Below, one piece after another: positions 19,302-28,927 of a DNA stretch of 64,000 nt. The translations under genes were made by a program, and so were the position numbers. The notes beneath the pieces were generated by a model, which was not told the DNA's origin, searched no databases, and worked only from the letters and a program-made list of their open reading frames with translations. Origin of the DNA: DAIQRJ01 sp963708795 (lineage in GTDB: Bacteria > Actinomycetota > Actinomycetes > Propionibacteriales > DAIQRJ01); contig CAVPUH010000006.1 in NCBI GenBank assembly GCA_963708795.1, positions 310,001 to 374,000 on the forward strand, read 5' to 3'. Position 1 is the first letter of the stretch, and each line of letters starts with the position of its first letter.

Positions 19302-21047
19302 TCACATGCGGGTCGGCGCCTGCAGCCCGAGCAGATCGAGGCCGGTTCGCAGAACCCGCGCCGTCAGACCGGCCAACCGGAGCCGGGACGCCCGGGTGGC
19401 GTCGTCGGTGTCCTTGAGCACCGGGCAGGTCTCGTAGAAGCCGGTGAACTCCGACGCGAGCGCGTACAGATAGCCCGCGATCCGGTGCAGCTCGAGGTCC
19501 TGGCCGGCCCGGTGGACGATGCCCTCGAACTCGCCCAGGCGCAGCGCGAGACGATGCTCGGCGGGTTCGGTGAGCAGGATGGGAGCGCTGGCCGAGGCGG
19601 CTGCCACGTCCGCACCGGCGCGACGGAACAGCGACTGGATCCGGGCGTGCGCGTACTGCAGGTACGGCCCGGTGTTGCCGTCCATCGCGAGCATCTGGTC
19701 GAAATCGAGGACGTAGTCGCGGTTGCGGTTGTTGCTGAGGTCGGCGTACTTGATCGCCCCGATGCCGACAGCCCGGGCGACGTCGGCCATCTCCTGCTCG
19801 CTGAGGTCACGGCTCCGTTCGGACACGACCGCCTCGGCCCGCTTGACCGCTTCGTCGAGGAGGTCGACGAGCCGGACGGAGTCTCCCGACCGGCTGCGGA
19901 AGCGCTTGTGATCGGCGCCGAGCACCAGACCGAACCCGAGGTGGACCGCCTGCTCGTCGTTCTGGGTCCACCCGATGTCCCGCGCGGTGGTGTACACCAT
20001 CGTGAGGTGCAGGTGCTGGCCGTTGTCGACGACGTAGAGCGCCCGGTCGGCGTCGAGGTCGACGAACCGATGCCGGATCGCCGCCAGGTCGGTCGTCGCG
20101 TAGTCGTAGCCGCCGTCGCGCTTCCGGACGATCAGCGGCAGCGGGCCACCTTCGCGGCCGGTGAAGCCGGCGGGGAACACGCACATCGCCCCCTGGCTCT
20201 CCACGAGGAGACCCTTCTCGGCGAGTTCGTCGGCCACCTCCGGCAGCATGTCGTTGTAGGAGGACTCCCCCGCGAGGTCGTGGTGGGTGAGCAGGACGCC
20301 CAACCGTTCGTAGACGTCGTCGAAGTGCCGCTCGGACTCGGCGACCAGCAGCGTCCACAGCGCGAGCGACGTCGGATCGCCCGACTGCAGGGCGACGACC
20401 CGCTTGCGCGCCCTATCGGCGAAACCGGGGACCTCGTCGAACGCGACCTTCGCCTGCCGGTACAGGTCGTTCAGGTCACCCACCCTGAAGTCGCTGCTGT
20501 GCGCGTCGATGCCCTGGTCGGACAGGTACTCGAGCAACATGCCGAACTGGGTGCCCCAGTCGCCGATGTGGTTCTGCTTCACGACGTCGTGGCCGAGGAA
20601 CATCAGCACGCGGGTCACGGAGTCGCCGATGATCGTCGACCGCAGGTGCCCGACGTGCATCTCCTTGGCGACGTTCGGGCCGGAGTAGTCGACGACGACC
20701 GTCTCGGCGGGGACGAACCCGACTCCCGCACGATCGTCGTCCATGCTCGTGACGATCTCGGCCAGCGCCGCCGGATCGACCGTCAGGTTGATGAAACCGG
20801 GGCCAGCGATCTCCGCGGAGCTGATCAGCCCGGACAGATCGGCCGCCGCGAGTACCTGCTCCGCGATCTGTCGAGGTGCCCGCTTGAGCACCCTGGCCAG
20901 TCCGAGCGCGGCATCCGCCTGGTAGTCCGCGTGGTCGGAACGTCGCAGGGCCGGGTCGATCTCCTCGCTGGTGCCGAGCACGGACTCGGCGACGGAGGTG
21001 AACGCGGGCCGGAGCCGCGCGGCGATCAACTCGGGTAGGTCGGTCAT
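19302..21047 (-). CDS. argS: Arginyl-tRNA synthetase
   Basis: A 581-residue class Ia synthetase that charges tRNA-Arg. It has the N-terminal Add1 domain, the HIGH-type motif HVGHLRST after VDYSGPNVAKEM (residues about 120-135) and the anticodon-binding DALR domain with NNRNRDYVLDFDQMLAMDGN, then GPYLQYAHARIQS. A KMSKS motif is replaced by GADHKRFRSRSG, as is normal for ArgRS. ATG 21047 gives the standard N-terminus. A GAAACT hexamer ends 6 nt before it, suggesting a leaderless transcript. It is divergent from the MBL hydrolase, with 63 nt between the starts. Confidence 0.97.
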   Translation of the reverse strand: MTDLPELIAARLRPAFTSVAESVLGTSEEIDPALRRSDHADYQADAALGLARVLKRAPRQIAEQVLAAADLSGLISSAEIAGPGFINLTVDPAALAEIVTSMDDDRAGVGFVPAETVVVDYSGPNVAKEMHVGHLRSTIIGDSVTRVLMFLGHDVVKQNHIGDWGTQFGMLLEYLSDQGIDAHSSDFRVGDLNDLYRQAKVAFDEVPGFADRARKRVVALQSGDPTSLALWTLLVAESERHFDDVYERLGVLLTHHDLAGESSYNDMLPEVADELAEKGLLVESQGAMCVFPAGFTGREGGPLPLIVRKRDGGYDYATTDLAAIRHRFVDLDADRALYVVDNGQHLHLTMVYTTARDIGWTQNDEQAVHLGFGLVLGADHKRFRSRSGDSVRLVDLLDEAVKRAEAVVSERSRDLSEQEMADVARAVGIGAIKYADLSNNRNRDYVLDFDQMLAMDGNTGPYLQYAHARIQSLFRRAGADVAAASASAPILLTEPAEHRLALRLGEFEGIVHRAGQDLELHRIAGYLYALASEFTGFYETCPVLKDTDDATRASRLRLAGLTARVLRTGLDLLGLQAPTRM

Positions 21048-21110
21048 GGGCCAAGTTTCGCATGCACCTGCATCGCGTCGCCTCGTCATTCCGCTGTGCG
21101 ACCATGCCCT

Positions 21111-21785
21111 ATGAGCGTTGACCCGAACGACCTCGGCCACGTCGAGGTCGGTGGCCCTCCCCTGACCCGATCGACGTCGACAGCCACGATCACCAAAGTC
21201 GCCGTCGGTCCGATGAACAACAACGCCTACGTCCTGCGCTGCACCCGAACCGGTCGAGCACTGCTGATCGACGCCGCGGCCGAACCGGAGACGCTGCTCC
21301 CGCTGGCCGACGGAGTCGTGTCGATCGTCACGACCCACCGGCACGGCGACCACATCGGTGCCCTGGCCGAGCTGGCCACCGCGACCCATGCCGTGACACT
21401 GGCCGGAGCCGAGGACGCCGAGGCCATCACCGCCGCCACCGGCGTGCCGATCTACAACACGCTCCGCGACGCGGAGACCATCGGTGTCGGGCACCTCGAC
21501 CTCACGACGGTGACGCTCGTCGGTCACACGCCCGGCTCGGTGGCGCTGATCTTCCGCGACCCCGACGGCAGCACGCATCTGTTCACCGGCGACTCGCTGT
21601 TCCCTGGCGGCGTCGGCAACACCCGCGGCAATCCGGCCGACTTCGCGTCACTGCTCGGCGACGTGGAGATCAAGCTGTTCGCCAAGCTGCCGGACGACAC
21701 GCACGTCTATCCCGGTCACGGCGACGACACGACGATCGGTGCGGAGCGGCCCAACCTGCCGGAGTGGCACCGCCGGGGTTGGTGA
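21111..21785 (+). CDS. MBL-fold metallohydrolase (glyoxalase II-like)
   Basis: A 224-residue protein with a metallo-beta-lactamase fold. The metal motif is THRHGDHIGAL (HxxxD form), with further ligands in LVGHTPGSVAL, FTGDSLFPGGVGN and the terminal VYPGHGDDTTIG. The N-terminal ITKVAVGPMNNNAYVLRC is typical of hydroxyacylglutathione hydrolase-like enzymes, which hydrolyse thioesters. No rhodanese or other domain is attached. ATG 21111 gives the standard start with no Shine-Dalgarno; GACCAT ends 5 nt upstream. Confidence 0.88.
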   Translation: MSVDPNDLGHVEVGGPPLTRSTSTATITKVAVGPMNNNAYVLRCTRTGRALLIDAAAEPETLLPLADGVVSIVTTHRHGDHIGALAELATATHAVTLAGAEDAEAITAATGVPIYNTLRDAETIGVGHLDLTTVTLVGHTPGSVALIFRDPDGSTHLFTGDSLFPGGVGNTRGNPADFASLLGDVEIKLFAKLPDDTHVYPGHGDDTTIGAERPNLPEWHRRGW

Positions 21786-21796
21786 AGGGGTTCCGC

Positions 21797-21872
21797 AACC
21801 CGAACCGACGGCAGCTCGCCCGCCCTCGCCGCTTCACGTGCCCAAAGCGCCGATCTACCGTCGGTTCAGGTT
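21797..21872. repeat. Palindromic repeat element, copy A
   Basis: Terminal arms AACCCGAACCGACGG and CCGTCGGTTCAGGTT pair with one mismatch around a 46-nt core containing TTCACGTGCCCAAAGCGCCG. Copy B, 130 nt further on, shares the core and right arm almost base for base. It lies directly behind the MBL gene and could serve as a terminator. Confidence 0.8.
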
Positions 21873-22004
21873 CGCCCACACCCCCGGCGGTCCCGAGATC
21901 GGCCGAGGTGGCGGCGCGCGCGGTTCGGCCCTGTCACTCAAACGGCAGAAACCGTCGGCCGACCGGCTGACAACCGACATCTTCTGCCCATTCAGGGCCG
22001 CAGC

Positions 22005-22079
22005 ACCCGAACCGACGGCGGCGTCGCCCGCTTTCCCCGTTTCACGTGCCCAAAGCGCCGATCTACCGTCGGTTCGGGT
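22005..22079. repeat. Palindromic repeat element, copy B
   Basis: ACCCGAACCGACGG (22005-22018) and CCGTCGGTTCGGGT (22066-22079) are perfect inverted arms. The core TTTCACGTGCCCAAAGCGCC is shared with copy A in the same orientation. It is followed by the decayed glycosidase gene. Confidence 0.85.
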
Positions 22080-22101
22080 TCGGCCAGTTCGGCCACGGCC
22101 C

Positions 22102-22743
22102 TCAGGCGGTCCCGGGGCGGGCCAGGGTGGCGTTACGCACGGGCAGGCCCCCATCGACCACACCGACCACGATGGACGTCCCCGACTTGGCGTACATCCG
22201 CAGGTGTCGAGGTCGGTCGAGGTGAACCACACCGTCCGGCCGGTAAGGATCTCGGGACCGTCGAGGTGGCCGCCGAGGATCATCACGAACCGCTGGGTGT
22301 CTCGTCGAAGAGGACGAAAGGGTGCGCCAGTCGTTCGGGTCGTAGCCGGGCTGCGGGACGACGAGCCGGCTCCCGGTCTTCGTCCAGGTCACGAGGTCGT
22401 CGCTGGTGGCGATCATCAGCACCTGGGCGGGCTTTCCCTGCGCCGCGAAATCGAGGTTGAACCCCGTGTACACATCGCGTAGAACGTGCGGTTGGCGGCG
22501 AACACACTCCCGGCGACGATGAACTGGTCCTGCTCGTCGTCGGCCCCCCGGAGCACCGCTTCGCCGAGATCCTCGAACGTCACGAAGTCCGTCGTGCGGG
22601 CCAGCGCCCACCCGAACGGCTCGCCGAACGGTCCGGGCGCGCGGCTGTCACGCTGATGGAAGAGATAGAACGCGCCGTCGTGGAAGAACGGCATGCAGTC
22701 ACCGAACCAGGTACCCGGGGAACTGCTAGTAGAACTCGGGCAC
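22102..22743 (-). pseudogene. Decayed family-43/32-like glycosidase gene
   Basis: Broken into at least three frames. They encode FGDCMPFFHDGAFYLFHQRD, then GWALARTTDFVTFEDLGEAV, then GFNLDFAAQGKPAQVLMIAT and SDDLVTWTKTGSRLVV, then MMILGGHLDGPEILTG. This is the five-bladed propeller signature of GH43/GH32-type enzymes. The likely GTG start at 22743, with GGCTCC before it, runs into TAG after five codons. The reading then shifts near 22480 and 22310. The coding length is about half of a normal enzyme, so an internal deletion as well as indels is likely. A terminal piece (AKSGTSIVVGVVDGG) is readable. Genuine decay seems more likely here than a single base-call error. Confidence 0.75.
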
Positions 22744-22852
22744 GAGGAGCCTTTCGCAGGTGGGTGGAGCCACGGGCGCCGGGGCACGGGCGTCGTGTCA
22801 GCGAGCGGACCGGGCCCGTCCGCAGGTCCAGCCCGTGACAGAGTTGCCGGCC

Positions 22853-23242
22853 ATGTCGCACGACGCGCCCGCGGGCCCGATCCCTGCCGAGCTGAGCGAG
22901 ATCCGGCGGAGCATCGACAACATCGACATCGCCCTCGTGCACCTGCTGGCCGAACGGTTCAAGCTGACGAAGCGGGTCGGTCATCTCAAGGCCGAGCGCG
23001 ATCTGCCGCCCGCGGACCCGGATCGTGAGGCCGATCAGATCGCCCGGCTCCGCGAGCACGCGCGAGCCGCCGATCTCGATCCGGCGTTCGCGGAGAAGTT
23101 CCTGACGTTCGTCATCGCGGAGGTGATCCGGCACCACGAGGTGATCCGCGGATCGGGCGAGGACGCACCCACGAGCCAGGCCCCCGCCGTCGACCCGGAC
23201 TCGCTACCCGCCATCGACGGTCGCCAGCCCCACAACGGCTAG
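22853..23242 (+). CDS. Chorismate mutase (AroQ class)
   Basis: A 129-residue helical AroQ-type enzyme that converts chorismate to prephenate for Phe/Tyr synthesis. Residues 13-90 show EIRRSIDNIDIALVHLLAER, FKLTKRVGHLKAERDLPPAD and RLREHARAADLDPAFAEKFL with IRHHEVIR, including the conserved Arg, Lys and Glu/Gln active-site positions. The C-terminal 35 residues are Pro/Asp-rich. An in-frame GTG at 22835 would add six residues; neither start has a good Shine-Dalgarno. The stop shares CTAG with the convergent peptidase stop. Confidence 0.88.
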   Translation: MSHDAPAGPIPAELSEIRRSIDNIDIALVHLLAERFKLTKRVGHLKAERDLPPADPDREADQIARLREHARAADLDPAFAEKFLTFVIAEVIRHHEVIRGSGEDAPTSQAPAVDPDSLPAIDGRQPHNG

Positions 23243-24136
23243 ATCGAACCCGACAGGGTGTCGCAGCGATTCGGGTCACCCGAGCGGTATCCGGTCATGA
23301 ACCAGGTCTGCCGCTGCTTGCTCGAACCGTGAGTCCAGGACTCCGGGTTGACCTTGGCGCCGGCCGCGGACTGGATCCGGTCGTCTCCGACCGCCGAGGC
23401 GGCCGAGAGCGCGGACGCGACGTCCTTCTCGGTCAACGGCTTCAGCAACGTGTCCCCGTCGGCGTCCTCGGTGCTGGCGGCGTGCTTCGCCCACACGCCG
23501 GCGAAGCAGTCGGCCATCAGCTCGATCCGGACCGACCCGCTGTCGGCACCCGTCCCGCCCGACTGGGCTCGGGACAGCAGTCCGAGCTGGTCCTGCACAT
23601 GGTGGCCGTACTCGTGGGCGACCACGTACTCCTGCGCGAGCGCACCCGAGTCGGCGCCGTAGCGCGACGTGAGTTCGTCGAAGAAGCTCGCATCGATGTA
23701 CACCAGCTTGTCGGTCGGGCAGTAGAACGGGCCTACCCGGTTGGACGCCGTGCCGCAGGAGGACGACGTCGACCCGGTGTAGATGACCGTCTTGACCGGT
23801 GTGTAGTCGCGCCGGAAAGCCGTCGGGAGCGCGTCGGTCCAGTAGTCCTGGACGCTGTTGACGGTGCCGACGACGCGGCAGTCGGCGTACCGGTTGGCGT
23901 CGGCCCCGGTCTTGCATCGGGAGAGGTCTGGACCGCTCCCCTGCTCCGGCCTGCAGGACGTCGGAGGGATCGAAGGCCGACGAGTTGCCGTCTCCGAGGA
24001 TGTTCCCGCCGAAGAGCAGGCTCAGGACGACGAGGACGACGACACCGCCGATGCCGCCGCCGACGGCCACCGAGCGGCCGCGTCCCCCACCGCTGACCTG
24101 CGAGACGTCGAGGTTGGCGTTGTCGTTGAAGGTCAC
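23239..24136 (-). CDS. Neutral zinc metallopeptidase (YpfJ/KPN_02809 type), one frameshift
   Basis: From GTG 24136 the frame starts MTFNDNANLDVSQVSGGGRG, followed by a membrane helix (VVVLVVLSLLFGGNILG). Near 23940 the correct reading moves to the frame that continues with a TGADANRYADCR stretch, VQDYWTDALP, then YIDASFFDELTSRYG, the zinc motif VAHEYGHHVQ and ELMADCFAGVWAKH, ending at 23239. Removing one G of a GGGG run would restore a protein of about 298 residues. The active site (HExxH, downstream Glu) is intact, so the domain could still be functional if the shift is an error. It is a type II membrane-anchored extracellular peptidase. Confidence 0.82.
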
Positions 24137-24188
24137 CGGCGCATCGTAGGCGGACCAGGCGACGTCCGGTGACCCACGCGATCACGCG

Positions 24189-26715
24189 TCAGTCGGTGCC
24201 GGCCACCAGGTCGTTGGCGCTCGACAGCACCGGCCATCCGGCGAGCACCGTCAGGTCCGCCTCGGCGGGGACGCCGGTGATGACGAACGTCGCGGACTCG
24301 CCCGGCAACAGGGTCACGAGCCCCCGGTCGACGGATGCGGACGCACCGAGACGGTCGGCCTGCACGCTGAGGTCGCGCACGAGCGCGGTCGCCGTCGCCA
24401 CCAGTTCGATCGCGCCGTCGTCACGTCGGGTCGTCGACACCTCGACCGCCGTCGGTGCGTAGGCGAGTCCGCGGTCCGCGACGAAGAACCAGACGGCGCG
24501 CAGCTCACCCATCGTGGCCACGATCAGCTCCGACGACGGGTCGAGCGGTTCGACGACGTCCGCCGGGATGTCGACGCTCACGCGGCCGCGGCCGATGAGG
24601 GAGACGTGGAGCTCAGCAGCGCCCAGAACCTCGCCGTCGAACGACACCCGCTGCAGGACGAGCTTCCCGTCGAGCTCGGCGTCGTCCTCGCTGATCAGGC
24701 TGGCCGTCAGGCCGGTGTCGTCGTCGCCGCCCGCGGGCTGGATCGTCAGCAGCTGCGCTGCGTACGCGTTCTGCATCGCGTACCAGAGCGGCTTCTTCCG
24801 ACCCGCCCCGTCGATGGCCGCCCAGGACACGACCGGCCAGCAGTCGTTGATCTGCCAGACCACCGAGCCCATGCACGGGCCGCGGTTCGCGCGCAGGTGC
24901 GTGATCCCGACGTCGACCGCACGGGCCTGGTTCAGCTGCATGGCCCACAGCCACGCGTCGGAGCCCGACGGCGGCGGGAAGTGCGGCGCCAGCCCGACCT
25001 CGAGCTTCGCGTCGCCACTCGCCGCCTTCTGGTGGGTCGGCATCGACGGACTCGCGGGCGAGATGACCCGGTCGTGGACCGCGTCGGTGAGGGTGCGCCA
25101 CGTCGGCGGCCCCTGCCAGCCGTACTCGGCCGCGAACCGCGGCACCTCGTCGCGGTACTTCTCGTACCCCACCCGGTTCCAGACCTCCCACATGTGGGTG
25201 GTGCCGTGGGCGGGATCGTTCGGGTGGATGCCCTCGCCGGAGTAGGGGCTCCCGGGCCAGTAGGGGCGGGTCGGGTCGATCTCCGCCACCACGCGCGGCA
25301 GCAGGTCGAGGTAGTACCCCTCGCCCCACGTCAGGTCACCGAGTTGGGACTTCCACCCCCAGTCCTCGTGGCCCCAGATGTTCTCGTTGCAGCCGTTCCA
25401 GATCACGAGGCTCGGGTGCGGCATCAGCCTCGTCACGTTGTCGCGCGCCTCGGCCTCGACCTCGGCATGCAGCGGGTCCTCCTCGGCGTAGGCGGCGCAG
25501 GCGAACAGGAAGTCCTGCCACACGAGGACGCCGAGCTCGTCGCAGGCGTCGTAGAACGCGTCGGTCTCATAGATCCCGCCACCCCACACGCGCAGCAGGT
25601 CGATGTTCGCCTCCCGCGACCCGAGAATGCGCTCGCGGTACCGCTCCGGGGTCAGCCGGGAGACGAAGCAGTCGTCGGGGATCCAGTTCGCACCCCGGGC
25701 GAAGATCGGGACGTTGTTCACCACGAGGGTGAACGCGCTGCCGTAGTCGTCGGGTGTGGTGTCGAGCTCGACAGTGCGGAAGGCGACCATCTGGGTGCAG
25801 CTGTCGATCGGCTGCATGTCCTCGTCGACCAGGGTGACGCTGAGTTCGTACCGGTGCTGCTCCCCGTGCCCGTGCGGCCACCACAGTTCGACCGCCGGAA
25901 GCCGGAACTCGATCCCGTCGGAGTCGTCCCACGGGATCAGGAGCACCTCGGTCTCCACACCTGCCAGGACGAATCGAGCGCGGAGCTCGGTCGCCTTCAT
26001 AGCGGGCGAGCGCTCGACATCGACGTCGAGCCGGACGATCCCCGTCACGGTCTCGGTGTCCGGGTCGAGGACCGTGAGCTTGGGCCGGACGGCGGCCAGC
26101 CGGGCGATCGACCAGCTCTCGATGCGCCACGTCCTTCCAGATCCCGCTCGTGATGAGGACAGGTCCCCAGTCCCACCCGAAGTTGCAGGCCATCTTGCGG
26201 ATGGCGTTGAACGGTGCCGGGCTGGCCAGGTTGGACCCGGGCCGGGGACCGAGTTCGAGCTCGGATCGTTCGGCCCACGGCTCGGGGGCGGCGAACGTGA
26301 CGACGAGATCGTTGGAGCCGTCTCGCACGACGTCGGTGACGTCGAAGCGGTAGCGGCGGTGCATGTTGGCCGTTCGTCCCACTTCGGTGCCGTTGAGTTC
26401 GATCGTCGCGATGGTGTCGAGCCCGTCGAAGACCAGCTGGTGCCGGGTGGCGCCGTCGTCGGCCGACCCGGCGTGGGTGAACGACGTCCGGTACTGCCAG
26501 TCCGTGCGTCCGATCCAGCTCGTCTTCGGTTCGTTGCGGTCGAGGTAGGGATCCTCGATCAGCCCGGCGGACAGCAGGTCGGTGTGCACGCATCCCGGGA
26601 CCACCGCAGCGATGCCGCCCTCCTGGCCGCGGGTGACCACCGCATGCGGGACATCGCCCACAGCGCCGACCGGCCCCATGGTCCAGCCGTCGTTCAGCGT
26701 CGTCCGTGTGCGCAT
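24189..26715 (-). CDS. Beta-mannosidase, glycoside hydrolase family 2, one frameshift
   Basis: The N-terminal part (26715 to about 26130) reads MRTRTTLNDGWTMGPVGAVG, then IPGCVHTDLL-like GCVHTDLLSAGLIEDPYLDR and NFGWDWGPVLITSGIWKDV. The frame is then lost and resumes as the long part ending at 24189. Removing one G at about 26130 gives WKDVRIESWS and rejoins the two. The catalytic acid/base lies in VIWNGCNENIWG and the nucleophile in RFAAEYGWQG. The whole protein would be about 840 residues, normal for GH2 mannosidases that trim beta-mannosides. It has no signal peptide and so is cytoplasmic. Confidence 0.85.
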
Positions 26716-26811
26716 GTCCTGACCACTCCTCGACCCGTGTGCCGCTGGCGGGCACGATCACCGTCCGCCGCCCGGCACGTGACCGATCGGCGTGCGGGGC
26801 AGACTGGTCCC

Positions 26812-27765
26812 GTGTCGACCACAGGACCCGCCGGTTCCCCGCCCTCGGTACCGACGACGCCGGTATCGACGTCCGATCTTGCCGCAGATCCCGGTGAACC
26901 CCGGCATCAGGCAGCACACTCCGCGCTGGCCGCGACCGGCGAGCAGTGCGACGCGGTCGACGGCACCGTCTCCGTCGTCTGTGCCTCGGTCGCGTCGGAC
27001 GGTCGACCGCTGCGGGAGTTCTGGTCCCGCGACGCCGACGTGCGGCACTACGCGGCCAGCACGATGAAGGTCGCCGCCATGGCGGCGGCCTACCGCGCCG
27101 CCGACGCCGGAGACCTCTCGCTCGACGAATCGGTGCCGGTGCACGCCACATTCGACTCGGTCGTCGAGGGCGCCGCGACGTTCGACTGCACGTCGGCCTA
27201 CGACTCCGACCCGCAGGTGTGGGAACGACTCGGGACGGCGGTCGCCTTCCGGTGGCTCGTGCGCCGCAGCATCGTGCGGTCGTCCAATCTGGCCACCAAC
27301 CTGATCCTGGAACGACTCGGGTTCAGTGCCGTGGAAGATGTCTACCGGTCCGTCGACGCGTCCGGCTGCACGGTGCGACGGATGATCCAGGACGCGGCGG
27401 GTCTCGAGGCGGGCGTGACGAACACCGTGACGGCGCGCGGTCTGACCCGGCTCATGGGTTCCATCGCGGGCCGGAAGGCCGCATCGGTGGCGGCGTGCGA
27501 CGAGATGCTCGACGTCCTCCGCGCCCAGGAGTGGCGGGACGACATCGTCCGCGGCCTGCCGCCCGGCACGTCGGTGGCGCACAAGAACGGGTGGGTCGAG
27601 GGCGTCCGGCACAGCATCGCCCTGATCGAGCCCGGCGACGTGGCCCCGTACCTGCTCGCCATCTGCACGACGTCCACCCTGGCGGACACGGAGTCGGCTG
27701 ATCTGCTCGCCGAGCTCGCGGCCGCGAGCTGGGCGGATCGTTTCGACGTGGCAGCGGCACGATGA
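26812..27765 (+). CDS. Serine hydrolase of class A beta-lactamase/penicillin-binding type
   Basis: A 317-residue protein with the SxxK motif AASTMKVAAMAAAYRA, the SxN-type motif VRSSNLATNLIL and the KxG motif VAHKNGWVEGVRHS. An Asp-rich segment precedes the SxxK. No export signal is visible in the N-terminal 50 residues, which are Pro/Ser/Thr-rich. GTG 26812 is chosen because CAGACT ends 6 nt upstream (leaderless pattern); GTG 26779 is possible. The stop overlaps the epimerase start as ATGA. The context suggests action on peptidoglycan peptides rather than drug resistance. Confidence 0.78.
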   Translation: MSTTGPAGSPPSVPTTPVSTSDLAADPGEPRHQAAHSALAATGEQCDAVDGTVSVVCASVASDGRPLREFWSRDADVRHYAASTMKVAAMAAAYRAADAGDLSLDESVPVHATFDSVVEGAATFDCTSAYDSDPQVWERLGTAVAFRWLVRRSIVRSSNLATNLILERLGFSAVEDVYRSVDASGCTVRRMIQDAAGLEAGVTNTVTARGLTRLMGSIAGRKAASVAACDEMLDVLRAQEWRDDIVRGLPPGTSVAHKNGWVEGVRHSIALIEPGDVAPYLLAICTTSTLADTESADLLAELAAASWADRFDVAAAR

Positions 27766-28870
27766 CGACCGTCGAGGAGATCCGCTGCCACCGGGTGCGG
27801 GTGCCGCTGCACACGCCGTTCGTGACGAATCTGCGGCGGGCGACTCACGCCGAGTCGCTCCTGGTCGAGGTCGTCGACTCCGACGGCCGGTCCGGCTGGG
27901 GCGAGGCGCCACAGGTGTGGCAGGTGACCGGCGAGTCGTTGGCCGGCGGCGCCGCCGCCGTCGACGGGCCGCTGGCGGCGGCCGTGGTCGGTGCCGATCC
28001 GGGCGACCTGATCGGACTCACGGATGCTCTCGACCGGGCGATCGTCGGAAACCACTCGGCCAAGGGTGCTGTCGACGTCGCGCTGCACGACCTGGCCGCG
28101 ACGACGGCCGGGCTGCCGCTGGCGCGCTACCTCGGTGGCGCCGCCCGATCGGATGTCCGTGGTCACCGACGTGACGCTGTCCGTCGGGTCGGTCGAGGCG
28201 GTGGCCGCCGACGCCGTGGCCAAGGTGGCGGCGGGCTTCACCCTGCTGAAGGCCAAGGTCGGTACGGACGCCCGCGCCGACGTCGCCCGGGTCAAGGCGA
28301 TCCGGGCGGCCGTCGGGCCGGACGTCGGAATCCGGTTGGACGCGAACCAGGGCTGGACTCCCAAGGAAGCGGTCGCCACCATGACAGCCATCGAGGACGC
28401 CGGCCTCGACGTGGAACTTGTCGAGCAGCCCGTCGCAGCCCACGACCTCGGCGGGGATGGCGTTCGTGACGAGCCGGATCGCGACCCCCGTGCTCGCCGA
28501 CGAGAGCGTGTACGGGCTCCGCGATCTGGTGTCGCTGATCGGTCTGCGGGCGGCCGACATGGTGAACGTGAAGCTCGCGAAGTGCGGCGGCCTGCGACGC
28601 GCGCGAGCCCTGATCGACCTCGCCCACGCCTACGGGCTGACCACGGTGGTCGGCTCGATGATGGAGACGTCGGTCGGGGTCGGCGCGGCCGCCAGTCTCG
28701 TCGCCGCGTACGCCGCTCCGGCGACGCAGCGGTCGTGGGCGACCGCCGATCTGGATGCGGCATGGTGGCTGGAACGATCCGCCGTCGTCGGCGGCGCGTC
28801 CTACCAGGGATCGGTACTGCAGCTGTCGGCATCGCCGGGACTGGGAGTGACCGGGCTCGCCGCGGGCTGA
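27762..28870 (+). CDS. Dipeptide epimerase (L-Ala-D/L-Glu epimerase-like), enolase superfamily, two frameshifts
   Basis: Three frames join to one enzyme: residues up to LPLARYLGGAAR in frame one, then SVVTDVTLSVGSVEAVAAD to VELVEQPVAAHDLGG, then MAFVTSRIATPVLADESVYG to the stop. The shifts lie at about 28140-28160 and 28446-28456; the second is cured by removing a G from GGGG. Catalytic features are LLKAKVG (KxK), IRLDANQGW, ELVEQPV and LADES (metal ligands) and VNVKLAKCGG. Repaired, the protein would be about 368 residues. The gene is coupled to the serine hydrolase upstream and followed by an NlpC/P60 peptidase, the ykfB-ykfC arrangement of murein peptide recycling. Confidence 0.82.
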
Positions 28871-28915
28871 TCCGGCCGCTGGCTGGCCCGGCCCGTGGTC
28901 GACCTCGCTGCTGGC

Positions 28916-28921
28916 TACCCT
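28916..28921 (+). promoter_or_regulatory. -10 box TACCCT for leaderless NlpC/P60 gene
   Basis: TACCCT ends 6 nt before GTG 28928, matching the leaderless pattern seen at several other genes here. It decides the start over the upstream in-frame GTG at 28895. Confidence 0.5.
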
Positions 28922-28927
28922 CGTCGC

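Noticed and set aside
18678..21038. A 786-codon forward frame opposite argS
   Set aside because: It starts inside an oxidoreductase gene and runs antisense to ArgRS motifs, so it is a shadow frame.
25756..26811. N-terminal extension of the serine hydrolase frame over 350 codons
   Set aside because: The extension is antisense to the beta-mannosidase and lacks homology. The hydrolase domain starts after GTG 26812, which has a leaderless -10 box.
26812..27765. Antibiotic-resistance beta-lactamase
   Set aside because: SxxK, SxN and KNG are present, but there is no export signal and the gene is coupled to murein-peptide recycling genes, so drug resistance is not supported.
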